Shown piece after piece: positions 1 through 9,245 of a stretch of DNA of 64,000 bases. How positions within the stretch are numbered: position 1 is the stretch's first letter; every line of letters starts with the position of its first letter. The stretch is taken from the NCBI GenBank assembly GCA_033765145.1, contig JANRIH010000024.1:22504-86503 (forward strand). Direction: 5' to 3'. The notes beneath the pieces were generated by a model. That model worked only from the letters and a program-made list of their open reading frames with translations. It had not been told where the DNA came from and searched no databases. This stretch comes from JAGVSR01 sp033765145 (GTDB taxonomy: Bacteria; Pseudomonadota; Alphaproteobacteria; Rhizobiales; Hyphomicrobiaceae). A program made the position numbers and the translations under genes.

Positions 1-1188
1 ACCAACGGCAAAGGGTCAACGACGGCGTTCCTGAAGGCCATGCTGATCGCGGCCGGCCGGCGCGTGCACGTCTATACGTCGCCGCATCTCGTACGATTCC
101 ACGAACGGATCGAGCTTGCGGGGCGCGATGGGCTTTCGCGGCCGATCTCGGAAGATCTTCTGGTCGACGTCCTCATTCGGACGCAGAGCGTCAACGACGG
201 GGACGACATCACGCAATTCGAGATCACGACCGCGGCGGCATTCCTCGCGTTTGCGGAAACGGCGGCCGACGTGCTCCTGCTCGAAGTCGGGCTCGGCGGC
301 CGGCTCGACGCCACCAACGTCGTCGCGCGGCCCGAGCTCTGCATCATCACGCCCGTGTCGATGGATCATGCGGAGAAGCTCGGACCGACGCTGCGGGACA
401 TCGCGCGCGAGAAGGCTGGCATTCTGAAGCGCGGTGTGCCGGCCGTCATCTCGCAGCAGAGCGATGACGCGCTCGACGTCATCGTCGAAGCGGGGCGGAG
501 GGCCGGCGCGCCCTTGACTGTCTGGGGGCAGGATTTCGACGCCTTCGAACAAAACGGCCGGCTCGTCGTGCAGACGGAAGACCGCGTGCTCGATCTGCCG
601 TTGCCTTCGCTCTTCGGACGGCACCAGATCGTCAACGCCGCGACGGCCGTCGCGGCGGCGCTGGCGATGTCGCGGCTGGTCATCGACGAGACCGCCATCG
701 AGCGCGGCCTGTCGACAGCGCGATGGCCGGCGCGCATGCAGCGCCTGGACAGCGGACCGTTACCGGATGGTTTGCGCGCCACATCGGAGCTGTGGCTCGA
801 CGGCGGGCACAATCCGGCAGCTGGCATCGTGCTAGCGCAGACGCTCGCCGATCTCGAGGAGCGATCGCCGAAGACGCTCTACGTCGTCGCGGGGATGATG
901 GGCCTCAAGGACGCCGCCGGTTTCCTTGCGCCATTTCGGGGTCTTGTCCGGCATGTCGTGACGGTTCCGATCCCCGGCGCGCATGAACAGCCGTTTGCGC
1001 CGGACGCGCTTGCCGATGTTGCCCGCACCGTTGGGCTGTCCGCGACCTCGGCTTCCGATATCGAAGCTGCGCTCGCGCATATCGAGGCGCTCGATCCCGA
1101 GCCCAAACGTATTCTCATCTGCGGCTCACTCTATCTCGCCGGCCATATCCTGGCGATCCAGGAAGGCGTCGAGGTTCACGGCAACTGA
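1..1188 (+). CDS. folC: Bifunctional folylpolyglutamate/dihydrofolate synthase, 3' part
   Basis: Adds glutamate to folates and, in most bacteria, joins dihydropteroate to glutamate in the cytoplasm. The reading frame is open from base 1, where the protein reads TNGKGST, the P-loop typical of Mur-ligase-family FolC. The true start therefore lies upstream of the window and 395 residues are visible. Further family marks are the HLVRFHERI segment just after the P-loop, LLLEVGLGGRLDATN, and HNPAA near the C-terminal domain (LWLDGGHNPAAG). The gene converges on trxA, with a hairpin between them that can serve both. In alphaproteobacteria folC usually follows accD, which would be just outside the window. 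Truncation is due to the window edge only. Confidence 0.95.
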   Translation, partial: TNGKGSTTAFLKAMLIAAGRRVHVYTSPHLVRFHERIELAGRDGLSRPISEDLLVDVLIRTQSVNDGDDITQFEITTAAAFLAFAETAADVLLLEVGLGGRLDATNVVARPELCIITPVSMDHAEKLGPTLRDIAREKAGILKRGVPAVISQQSDDALDVIVEAGRRAGAPLTVWGQDFDAFEQNGRLVVQTEDRVLDLPLPSLFGRHQIVNAATAVAAALAMSRLVIDETAIERGLSTARWPARMQRLDSGPLPDGLRATSELWLDGGHNPAAGIVLAQTLADLEERSPKTLYVVAGMMGLKDAAGFLAPFRGLVRHVVTVPIPGAHEQPFAPDALADVARTVGLSATSASDIEAALAHIEALDPEPKRILICGSLYLAGHILAIQEGVEVHGN

Positions 1189-1204
1189 AGGTCGGGAGAC
1201 GAAA

Positions 1205-1233
1205 AAGGCCCCGCGGATTTATCGCGGAGCCTT
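1205..1233. terminator. Bidirectional hairpin between folC and trxA
   Basis: AAGGC and CCGCG at 1205-1215 pair with CGCGG and GCCTT at 1223-1233 across one mismatch, with a 7-base loop. The stem is preceded by AAAAA and followed by a T-rich CTTCTCTTC, so it can end transcription in both directions between two converging genes. Confidence 0.65.
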
Positions 1234-1259
1234 CTCTTCACGTTCGAATTTCGGACGTC

Positions 1260-1592
1260 TCAGGCCGTGATCGAGCCTGTGACCCAGTCCTCGAGCTTCT
1301 TCTTCTGCACCAGCGCGCCGACGTGCTGTGCGGCGACCTCGCCGTTCTTGAAGACGATGAGCGTCGGCATGGCGCGGATGTTGTACTTCGCAGTGATGGC
1401 GGGGTTCTGATCGACGTCCACCTTCACGACCTTGACCTTGCCCTGCATCTCGGCAGCGACCTGGTCGAGAGCGGGCGCCATCGCCTTACAGGGACCGCAC
1501 CACTCGGCAAAAAAGTCGACAACCACGGGCTCGGCAGATTTCAGCACGATCTCGTCGAAGGTGCTGTCCGAAACACTTGGTGTATTGGACAT
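1260..1592 (-). CDS. trxA: Thioredoxin
   Basis: General cytoplasmic protein-disulfide reductase. The 110-residue protein carries the classical redox site W-C-G-P-C at residues 31-35, the cis-Pro segment RAMPTL, and the final helix, so it is a complete single-domain thioredoxin. The open frame extends 21 codons further upstream, but the ATG at 1592 begins MSNTPSVSDSTF, which matches the usual thioredoxin N-terminus, and a purine-rich GAGAAAG lies just before it. It is downstream of addA on the same strand with about 66 bases between, so it may be the last gene of the addBA transcript or have its own promoter. Confidence 0.95.
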   Translation of the reverse strand: MSNTPSVSDSTFDEIVLKSAEPVVVDFFAEWCGPCKAMAPALDQVAAEMQGKVKVVKVDVDQNPAITAKYNIRAMPTLIVFKNGEVAAQHVGALVQKKKLEDWVTGSITA

Positions 1593-1658
1593 ATTTTCAG
1601 CTTTCTCAAAAGCCGGACCGGAGACGGTCACGGCGCCAAATCGGTGTCGAGCCATTAA

Positions 1659-4600
1659 TTAGGTGGGCGGTGGGGCAGGGTCAAGACGTGCGCGATCAAG
1701 CCGCCACAATCGCGCCGTCGCATCGTCGAGAACAATCGCCGGAATCTCCATCAGTTTCGGCGCTTCCGTCCACAGGAGCGCGGCGCGGACCGTATGGCCG
1801 GGATAGATCGCCGCCAAGGCCAGCCGGTATGCGGCCAACTGCAAGAGATAGGTTTCCGCCACGTCGACGAGCGCGGTAGGGGCGAGCCTGTTCGTCTTGT
1901 AGTCGACGATCAGCACGGTTTGGCCCACGATCGCCAATCGATCGATCTGTCCCGTCAATCGCAACGGTGCGGCGCGGCCATGGGGATTGGCGATCTCGGC
2001 GGCGATGGCGACCTCCGCGCGGCTGTCCGGCCCGAACAAGGGCGCGAACCCGGGATCATTGAGGATGGTGATCACCTCGCGGACAATGCCCGTCTGAACC
2101 CGCTTTGGCAGCGTCCCGGCACGGGCGGCAACGAATGCCAGCGCAGCCTCATTCCTCTTTGCCACCGGAAGTTCCGGAAGGTGTTCCAGAAGGCCATGTG
2201 TCAGCACGCCGCGCAGGAACCTGTCGCTCGTTCCGCCAGTGCCGCTCGACGGTCGAGGCGGCGCAGGCTCGGCGAGCGCGTCGCGCGGCGGCTCCATCGG
2301 CTTCGGGTCGCCTTCGTCGTCGGTGTCGTAGGGCGCCAGTCGTGACGGAGCGAGAGGAACAGCCAGAGATGCCTCGCGGGGCGCGGGCGTCGTTGCCCAG
2401 ACCGGCCGTGTCGTGGCGGCCGCCGTGGAGCTCTTTCCTACCCGTGACGGTTCCGGATCGATGGACTGTAGCGCTTCGAGGATGAGGGTCGGTGCGTCCG
2501 GGCCTCCTTCGGGCCGTTCGGAGCCAGGAATCTTTGACAACACGTCCGCGACTTTGTCGTACCAGCAGCCGCTCGTCCGGCCCTTCTTGCCCTCGTAACC
2601 GGTGACGATGAGGCGGTCGCGCGCGCGGGTCATCGCAACGTACAGCAGTCGGTTCCTCTCTTCGTCATCGCGTTCGGCCTCCCGAGCCCTCGCCTCCTCT
2701 ATGGCGTCGAGAACCTTGGCGCCTTTGACGGGCCAGACGAACGGGCGGCCTTCGATTGCGGCTCCGCCGCTGACGAAGGGGTCGAGTAGGAGCGGCCGGC
2801 CGGCGTTCCTCGCCTGCGAGCGTCCGGCGCAGGTGTCGGGGAGAAAAACGACGGGCGCTTCGAGACCTTTTGCGCCGTGGATGGTCATGACGCGCACCTC
2901 GTCGCGGCTCATGTCCATATCGCGCTTCAGTTCCGGGTTCTCGGACTGGAGTGCGGAGAGAAAGCTCGTGAGGGAGGGTGGCGCGCGATCGTCGAAGGCG
3001 ATTGCGAAGCTCAGGAATTCGTCGATGGGATCGGCGGCTTCGGGGCCGAGGCGGGCGAGAAGACGTTGGCGCATGCCGTCGCGTTCGAGGAGGTTCGACC
3101 AGAACTCGAACGGCGGGGCGAAGTCTGCCTTCTTGCGCCAGCGCTTCAGGGTCGATGCGGCCGTTGCAAGGCGGGGATTGACCGCGCTTGCGTCGAGGAG
3201 CGCCTTCCACAGCGTGCCTTTGCGTCCTGGCGCGAACGCGAGGAGATCGTCATCGTCGAGATCGAAGAGCGGGCTCTTCAAGACCTCGGCGAGCGCGAGA
3301 TCGTCCTCGGGCAGCGTCAGGAAATGGCCGAGCGAGATCAAATCAGAAACCGCGATGTGCGCGGTCAACGTCAACCGGTCCGCTCCGGCGACGGCAATGT
3401 TCCGCGATTTCAGCGCCGCAACCATGGGACCGGCGAACGGTCTGCGATTGCGGACGAGGATCATGATGTCCCCGGCGCGGAGCTTGCGGCCCTCGGAGGC
3501 AAGCTCTTCGCCGTGCGCGAGCCATTGCGCGATTGTTCCGGCGATCTTGTTGGCGAGGCGCACTTCGGGCTCGGTGCCGACACGCTCCTCGAGCGGCGCC
3601 CAAGCATCGGTTTCAGCGCCCGGATCGGCTTTTTCGGTCGGCCAGAGTTCGACGCGGCCCGCGTGACCGATGCGCTTCGCGATGTGCCGGATGGCGTCGG
3701 TGCCGGACGTAAGGCCCGGAGTTCGAGACGTATCTCTGAAGACGGCATCGACCGCCGTCAGCACGGGCGCGACGGTCCGGAACGACACGTCGAGTCCGAT
3801 CCGGCGCCATGTGGCCCCCGCCTGCCGCGCCAGGGTCTCGAAGCGCTGCCCCATCTCGGCGAACATTTCGGGTGCCGCGCCCTGGAACGAGTAGATCGAC
3901 TGCTTCTCGTCTCCGACGGCGAAGATCGTCTGCGGATTTGCGTGCGAACCTTCGCCCGCGAAGAATTCGGCGGCCAACGCTTCCACGACCTGCCATTGCT
4001 CGGGACTCGTGTCCTGGCTTTCGTCGACCAGAATATGATCGAGACCGCCGTCGAGCTTGTAGAGCACCCATTCGGTGCTGGCGCCGGTCAGTAGCAGATT
4101 GCGGGTCTTGACGATGAGGTCGTCGAAGTCGAGAGCCGCGCGTCGCGCCTTCAAGGTCTGGTAGGTCTGCAGCACGGCGTCGCCCAAGTGATGCAGAGCC
4201 ATGGTCGCGGCGAGGACTTCGAGCGCCTTCAGCGTCTTTCTAAGAACGTCAAATCGTGTCGACAGGCGCGAGAGCGTGTCATCGATCGAGGGCTCGATTG
4301 CCAGGACCGCCTTTGTCGCAAATTTTCTGCGAGGCGCATCCTTACTGTCCAGAAGAAGTTCCGATAGGGCTTCGAAACGCTGATCCGCGGTCTTTGCATC
4401 GCGGATCGCGCGCAGCTCTGCGGCGTGCTTCGCGTCTTTCTTCGAGCCCTGATCGAAGATCAGCGCCAGGCGCTCAGCGTCTCCAGGAGACAGGAGGTCC
4501 GCCGCCGTGGCCATGGTACGCTCCACGGTGGCGTCGTCGGCAATCTCGAAATGCGCCCGGAACAGGTGCTCGACCCGGTCAAGGCCGGAAAGTTTTCGTT

Positions 4601-5279
4601 TGCCGACGCGCTCCTCGGGCATGCGCACGGCATTGTCGAGCCAAGTGCGGTTCGCGATGGCGTCGCCAAGGATCTCGTCGAATCGGGTTTCGATGGCGTA
4701 GGCGATGGCCGTTTGCAGCGCTCGGCCGAGCGCCGACGACGGGCTCGAGGCGGCTTTCGACAAAACGGCGTCGATGGCTTCGCGCTTCAGGTCCCGTGCC
4801 GTCGCCTCGTCGAGGATCGCAAAGCCGGGTGTCACGCCGGCTTCAAGAGGAAAGCGCTGGAGCAGACGTTCTGAGAAGGCGTGGATCGTTTGTACCTTGA
4901 AGCCACCCGGTGTCTCGATCGCGGCGGTGAAGAGTGTTCGCGCGCGTGCCCGCTCATCGTCATCGGGAGCGCGCGCGGTCAGTTCCCGGATGCGCTGATC
5001 GAGTTCCGCGTCGGGCAACGTCACCCATTTCGCCAACGAACCGAAGACGCGCGCGGACATCTCGGATGCGGCGGCCTTCGTGTAGGTGAGGCAGAGAATG
5101 CTGGCGGGCGGCGTACCCGACAGGAGAAGACGAAGGACGCGGCTCGTCAGAACGTGGGTCTTGCCGGTGCCCGCGTTGGCGCTCACCCAGACGGAGGCGG
5201 CGGGGTCAGCGGCCGACATCTGACGCTGGGTCGTCTCGGCGACGTCGTCCGTCATCTGTATGCGCTGGGCCGCACTCAT
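1659..5279 (-). CDS. addA: Double-strand break repair helicase-nuclease AddA
   Basis: UvrD-type helicase and nuclease subunit of the AddAB enzyme, the alphaproteobacterial counterpart of RecBCD, which resects DNA ends for RecA loading. At 1206 residues it has the expected size. Walker A (ANAGTGKT) is at about residues 34-41. Helicase motif II is DESQD, GDEKQSIYSFQGA follows it, and LLYVAMTRARDRL lies near the end of the motor. The C-terminal nuclease has the conserved VDYKTN motif. The ATG overlaps the addB stop by four bases (ATGA), which fixes the start and implies translational coupling. The next gene downstream is trxA. Confidence 0.97.
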   Translation of the reverse strand: MSAAQRIQMTDDVAETTQRQMSAADPAASVWVSANAGTGKTHVLTSRVLRLLLSGTPPASILCLTYTKAAASEMSARVFGSLAKWVTLPDAELDQRIRELTARAPDDDERARARTLFTAAIETPGGFKVQTIHAFSERLLQRFPLEAGVTPGFAILDEATARDLKREAIDAVLSKAASSPSSALGRALQTAIAYAIETRFDEILGDAIANRTWLDNAVRMPEERVGKRKLSGLDRVEHLFRAHFEIADDATVERTMATAADLLSPGDAERLALIFDQGSKKDAKHAAELRAIRDAKTADQRFEALSELLLDSKDAPRRKFATKAVLAIEPSIDDTLSRLSTRFDVLRKTLKALEVLAATMALHHLGDAVLQTYQTLKARRAALDFDDLIVKTRNLLLTGASTEWVLYKLDGGLDHILVDESQDTSPEQWQVVEALAAEFFAGEGSHANPQTIFAVGDEKQSIYSFQGAAPEMFAEMGQRFETLARQAGATWRRIGLDVSFRTVAPVLTAVDAVFRDTSRTPGLTSGTDAIRHIAKRIGHAGRVELWPTEKADPGAETDAWAPLEERVGTEPEVRLANKIAGTIAQWLAHGEELASEGRKLRAGDIMILVRNRRPFAGPMVAALKSRNIAVAGADRLTLTAHIAVSDLISLGHFLTLPEDDLALAEVLKSPLFDLDDDDLLAFAPGRKGTLWKALLDASAVNPRLATAASTLKRWRKKADFAPPFEFWSNLLERDGMRQRLLARLGPEAADPIDEFLSFAIAFDDRAPPSLTSFLSALQSENPELKRDMDMSRDEVRVMTIHGAKGLEAPVVFLPDTCAGRSQARNAGRPLLLDPFVSGGAAIEGRPFVWPVKGAKVLDAIEEARAREAERDDEERNRLLYVAMTRARDRLIVTGYEGKKGRTSGCWYDKVADVLSKIPGSERPEGGPDAPTLILEALQSIDPEPSRVGKSSTAAATTRPVWATTPAPREASLAVPLAPSRLAPYDTDDEGDPKPMEPPRDALAEPAPPRPSSGTGGTSDRFLRGVLTHGLLEHLPELPVAKRNEAALAFVAARAGTLPKRVQTGIVREVITILNDPGFAPLFGPDSRAEVAIAAEIANPHGRAAPLRLTGQIDRLAIVGQTVLIVDYKTNRLAPTALVDVAETYLLQLAAYRLALAAIYPGHTVRAALLWTEAPKLMEIPAIVLDDATARLWRLDRARLDPAPPPT

Positions 5280-8200
5280 GCCTCGGTCCCCCCGCCGTTC
5301 TCACTCGCCGCCGACCACTCGGCTACGCGTGCCAGATGGGCATAGTCGTCATAGTCGTAGGAATAGCGCGCCCTTCGAACCGGCCGATAGGGCGTTGCGG
5401 GATCGTCGAAACGTGCGATGTGACCCGCGAGGCCGTCGTAGGTTCTCTCAACTAGATCGCCCATGTCTTCACACTGGACGTCGTGCGATCGGCCCGGCTC
5501 GTCTCCGCCGCTCACGTGGATGTAGCGGAGCGCGATCACGGGGCCCGGGGGGACGTTGGCAAAACCCGCGCCGCGGCGTGCGATGGCCGCTTCGAGCGGC
5601 AACTGAGGTGAGATGCCGGCGATCACGGCTGCATCCTTCGGCACAGCGCCTGTCTTGTAGTCCGTGATCACGGCGCCATTCTTCGAGACGTCGATGCGGT
5701 CCGCGCGGGCGTGCAATTCGAAGGGCCCGCCAGGCGCCGGTATCACGAGCGCGCCGCGTGTTTCGGCAACGATCTTCAGAATGCCTTGCCGACGGGCGGG
5801 CTCCGTATCCGCGAACCATCTCGCGAACCGTTCGAAACGCGGAATCCAGAACGCCGCGATGCGGGGATGGGTTCGGTACTGGTCGAGAATGCCGTTCGCC
5901 ATGCCCATCAGCGTGCGCCGGATGTCGTCCGGCAGGTGATCGGGATAGCTGAGCGAAAACTTGGCCAGAGCCGCGTGAATGATGCTGCCGCGGAGCGCGG
6001 CGCTCGGTTCCTCTCCGAGCGGGCTCAGCCGTTCCAACGCGAGGATCTCGCGGGCGAAGATCGCATAGGGGTTCGCGAGCCATGTCTCGATGCGTGACAC
6101 GGACATCTTGCGGGGCCGCATCGACAGCGGCGGCTTCGGTTCGGGGGCCGATCGCGGCGGTTGCCGGGGCGCGGCGTCGCGCGCGCGGGCCCAGGGCAGC
6201 CACGGGGCGGCCGGTTCGAGCCGATCTGCGGCGCCGGCTCCGTCGAGCAGCGCCTTGATCCGCAAGAGCCAGCGAGACGGCACCGTCGGCACGCCGTCGA
6301 TCTTCTCGGCGCGGGTCATGTAGACGGTCGGACCGGCCGCAAGTGATGCGAAGTCGTGCGCAGCCTGGCCCAATTTTTCCTCGGGCGAGGGGAGACCAAG
6401 CTCTGCGCGCATCGGCCGATTGAGCCAGGGTCCAGGATCGGCGCTCTCGGGCCATGTGCCGTCGTTCAGAGACCCGAGGATCGTGACGTCGGTCTGCTGA
6501 AGGCGCGCTTCGAATGGGCCCCAGATCGATAGGCGCGGATGAACCGGAACTTTCGGACGGACGTTAATGCCTGCAACGAGGCTCCGGTAAAGGTCGGGGT
6601 AGTCGGCGGGCGGGATCGTGACGGCCGGGAGCATTTCGTCGGCGATCTCCATGAAGAAGCTCTGGGCTGCTTCGCCGGCTTCTCCAGTCCAGAGCTGAGA
6701 CGCTTCCGCATCGCCATCGCTTCCGTCGGACGTGCGCGCGATCAATTCGGCCGCCGAGACATGGGCGGCTGTCAGCGTTCGCAAGTCCTGTGGCTCGTCG
6801 CGTACCATGAGGCTCGCGAGCGGCAGAGACGCGGCTTCGAGGCGCGCGACGAGATCGAACGCGGCGTCCCAATCCTCGGGGAACAGGCGGCGGATCGCGA
6901 GGCCGCGCCGTTCCTTGTCGGCCACCTCGGCGCGGGCCCGTTCGAGCGCCGCCGTTATTCCGGCGAGACCGCTCCCGATGTAGGGCGCGCGGAACGCTGC
7001 GATTTCCAAGGCGCGCGCGGCGACGCGAACGCGGAATGGGTCGAGTTCGAGGCGCGTCAGCGGATGTTTCAGAAGTGCCATCGTGGCCGTCGGCGTGAAG
7101 CCTTCCGAAACGGCCTCGACCAGGAGATCCAAGAACGCACCGGGGACGGTTTTCGCGAGTGGCCGCCCGGCGCTGTCGTCCACGTCGATGCCCCAGGCTT
7201 CGAGCCGTGCCGCGACGCGGCGGGCGAGGAGGCGATCCGGCGAAACAAGCGCCGCCGTGCGCCCCGGCGTTTCGAGCGCTTCACGCAGGATCAACGCGAC
7301 GACTTCCGCTTCATCCTGCGCCGTCGGGGCTTCGATCAGCGACAGACCGTCCAGTGCATCGTCCAGCGTGCGTGACCGGGACAAGCGCGCCGCATAGTCC
7401 GACCAGGCCGCTGTCGTCGCGGAGGGGCGCATGGCTTCGGAGAGAAAGGCCTCGCGAGATGCGACCGGGCCCGATGAGGCAGCGCCTTCGAGGATCGCGA
7501 CATCGGTCCTCGAAATGCCGAGCGCGCGCAGGAGCTTCACGAAGCCATATTGGGGATGCTCAGGATGCCCGATTGCCTTGTCGTCGCCGGCCGCGATCGC
7601 GTCCCAGGATGGATCATCCAAACCGATGTCGAGACCCGGCAGGATGATGGCGCCATTGTCCAAGTCTGCGACCGCGGCCATCAGCTCGACGGTTGCGGGA
7701 ATGGAACCTGTGACGCCCGCGACGATGACCGGTCCTTGCGGGGGCAGCGCTCGAAGGCGTTCGGCTTCGGCGCGAATGACGGCCGAGCGGCGTCCGGCCG
7801 GCGAGATGAGGTCGCGCTCCGCAAGATATTCCGGCCAATACGCCGTGACGATTTTCAGAAATTCTATCGTTTTCTGCCAATGCTCGGAGTGGTGGTCGGG
7901 AACGAGGTTCGTTATGCGCCCGAGATCGGCATCTTCGGTCTCGACCATATCCATGAGTCTCGCGAGTTCGGCGGCGAGGGTCGCGGCTTGTGCCGGCGTT
8001 CCCGTTCCCGCCGATGCGACGGGCGCCATATCGCGACCGTCGCCGATGACGCTGGCGCGCATGGCATCCGACCAGCGCTGGACGAGTTGGGTCAATGCGA
8101 GCCGACGGTGCATTTCCGAGATCGCGGGACCGATGCTTACGGCGCGCGCTTCGGCCGCCGTCAGAGCGGTGATGAGCGATTGATCCTCGTTGCCCTCGGA

Positions 8201-8494
8201 AATCGGGACGATGCGCGGCAGGAGGAGCGCGCGCGCGGAGCCCACGCGCAGGAAAGCCTCTTCGAGGACACGTGTCGCGCGCCGCGTCGGCAGGTAGAGC
8301 GTAATTGCGGAAAGATCGATCGGCGACGGGCGCGGTCCCATCGGACGGGGAAGGTGACCGTCGAGCAGCGCGGCCGCGAGGCAGTCGAGAAACGGCCGGC
8401 CCGCGGGAATGGAATAGACGGCTGGCTTCAAGGCGCGTGATCGGGTCACCTGGGCTCGTTCCTCTTCAGTCGCAGTATTCGCGACCCGGCTCAT
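5276..8494 (-). CDS. addB: Double-strand break repair protein AddB
   Basis: Partner of AddA, with an inactivated helicase fold and a RecB-type nuclease domain. The protein is 1072 residues. The N-terminal IPAGRPFLDCLAAAL segment sits where a P-loop would be but lacks the GKT, as is usual in the alphaproteobacterial AddB family. The C-terminal PD-(D/E)XK nuclease shows VITDYKTGAVPK, and the preceding SRIETWLANPYAIFAREIL is the usual lead-in to this domain. It overlaps addA by four bases and follows the nucleotidyltransferase gene by 10 bases, so it belongs to the same operon. Confidence 0.95.
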   Translation of the reverse strand: MSRVANTATEEERAQVTRSRALKPAVYSIPAGRPFLDCLAAALLDGHLPRPMGPRPSPIDLSAITLYLPTRRATRVLEEAFLRVGSARALLLPRIVPISEGNEDQSLITALTAAEARAVSIGPAISEMHRRLALTQLVQRWSDAMRASVIGDGRDMAPVASAGTGTPAQAATLAAELARLMDMVETEDADLGRITNLVPDHHSEHWQKTIEFLKIVTAYWPEYLAERDLISPAGRRSAVIRAEAERLRALPPQGPVIVAGVTGSIPATVELMAAVADLDNGAIILPGLDIGLDDPSWDAIAAGDDKAIGHPEHPQYGFVKLLRALGISRTDVAILEGAASSGPVASREAFLSEAMRPSATTAAWSDYAARLSRSRTLDDALDGLSLIEAPTAQDEAEVVALILREALETPGRTAALVSPDRLLARRVAARLEAWGIDVDDSAGRPLAKTVPGAFLDLLVEAVSEGFTPTATMALLKHPLTRLELDPFRVRVAARALEIAAFRAPYIGSGLAGITAALERARAEVADKERRGLAIRRLFPEDWDAAFDLVARLEAASLPLASLMVRDEPQDLRTLTAAHVSAAELIARTSDGSDGDAEASQLWTGEAGEAAQSFFMEIADEMLPAVTIPPADYPDLYRSLVAGINVRPKVPVHPRLSIWGPFEARLQQTDVTILGSLNDGTWPESADPGPWLNRPMRAELGLPSPEEKLGQAAHDFASLAAGPTVYMTRAEKIDGVPTVPSRWLLRIKALLDGAGAADRLEPAAPWLPWARARDAAPRQPPRSAPEPKPPLSMRPRKMSVSRIETWLANPYAIFAREILALERLSPLGEEPSAALRGSIIHAALAKFSLSYPDHLPDDIRRTLMGMANGILDQYRTHPRIAAFWIPRFERFARWFADTEPARRQGILKIVAETRGALVIPAPGGPFELHARADRIDVSKNGAVITDYKTGAVPKDAAVIAGISPQLPLEAAIARRGAGFANVPPGPVIALRYIHVSGGDEPGRSHDVQCEDMGDLVERTYDGLAGHIARFDDPATPYRPVRRARYSYDYDDYAHLARVAEWSAASENGGGTEA

Positions 8495-8504
8495 TCACTC
8501 GCCG

Positions 8505-9245
8505 TCAGGCTGTTTCGAGTGCTATTCGTGCCTCCGCCGCTTCGAGTGCCGAAGGGTCGCCAACGTGCATCCAGGTCCCTTCCAGACGGACGCCGTAAAG
8601 ACGATCGCGCTCTATCGCACGATTCCAGACAAGGTTGAGCGAGAACGCGCCGTCGGGAGCGCCATCGAACAGGCGTGGATGGGCGATCGAGACGCCGGCG
8701 AAAACGAACGGGGCTTCGCGCCGCTCCTGGCGCCGTGTCACGTGACCCGTCGCCTCCATGTTGAAATCGCCGTGGCCGTCGTAGCCGATAGACTGGGAAA
8801 CCGGGGCGAGCAGCAACAGGCTGTCCATGCGTTCGGCGTCCCACGCGGCGATGAGGCGCTCGAGGTTCGATCCGACGCCTTCGATCCAGACCGTATCCGA
8901 ATTGTGGATGAGGAAAGGCGTTCCTCCGAGCAGCGGAAGGGCCTTGACCACGCCTCCGCCGGTTTCGAGCAGGACCTCGCGTTCGTCCGAGATGACGATC
9001 GCGGGCGAGGTCCTCGTCGCCAGATGCGCGATCATGCTGTCGGCCATGTAGTGGACGTTGACGACGGCCGTCGCAATGCCGGCGCGGGCGATGCCGTCGA
9101 GAACATGATCGATGAGAGGCTTTCCGGCGAGACGCACGAGGGGTTTCGGAATGACGTCCGTCAGCGGCCGCATGCGTTTGCCGAGGCCGGCGCCGAGCAC
9201 CATGGCCGCGGAAATCTTGCCGGACGTCGCCGCCTTTGCTCTCAC
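8505..9245 (-). CDS. murU: Nucleotidyltransferase, MurU-like (MurNAc-1-phosphate uridylyltransferase)
   Basis: Sugar-phosphate nucleotidyltransferase of the GlmU/MurU fold. The signature GAGLGKRMRPLT is at residues 18-29, followed by IPKPLVRLAGKPLIDH with the substrate-binding Lys. I chose the GTG at 9245 because it overlaps the stop of the preceding gene (GTGA), giving 246 residues, close to the family size; an ATG at 9290 would add 15 residues inside the upstream gene. The upstream gene carries an AmgK domain, and AmgK plus MurU make UDP-MurNAc from recycled MurNAc, bypassing de novo synthesis. That pairing is the main reason for the MurU call over a generic NTP transferase. Confidence 0.82.
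   Translation of the reverse strand: MRAKAATSGKISAAMVLGAGLGKRMRPLTDVIPKPLVRLAGKPLIDHVLDGIARAGIATAVVNVHYMADSMIAHLATRTSPAIVISDEREVLLETGGGVVKALPLLGGTPFLIHNSDTVWIEGVGSNLERLIAAWDAERMDSLLLLAPVSQSIGYDGHGDFNMEATGHVTRRQERREAPFVFAGVSIAHPRLFDGAPDGAFSLNLVWNRAIERDRLYGVRLEGTWMHVGDPSALEAAEARIALETA

Noticed and set aside
2602..4094. Long plus-strand frames opposite addA and addB
   Set aside because: Typical high-GC antisense shadows rich in Arg and Ser, without domains; the minus strand carries complete AddA and AddB.
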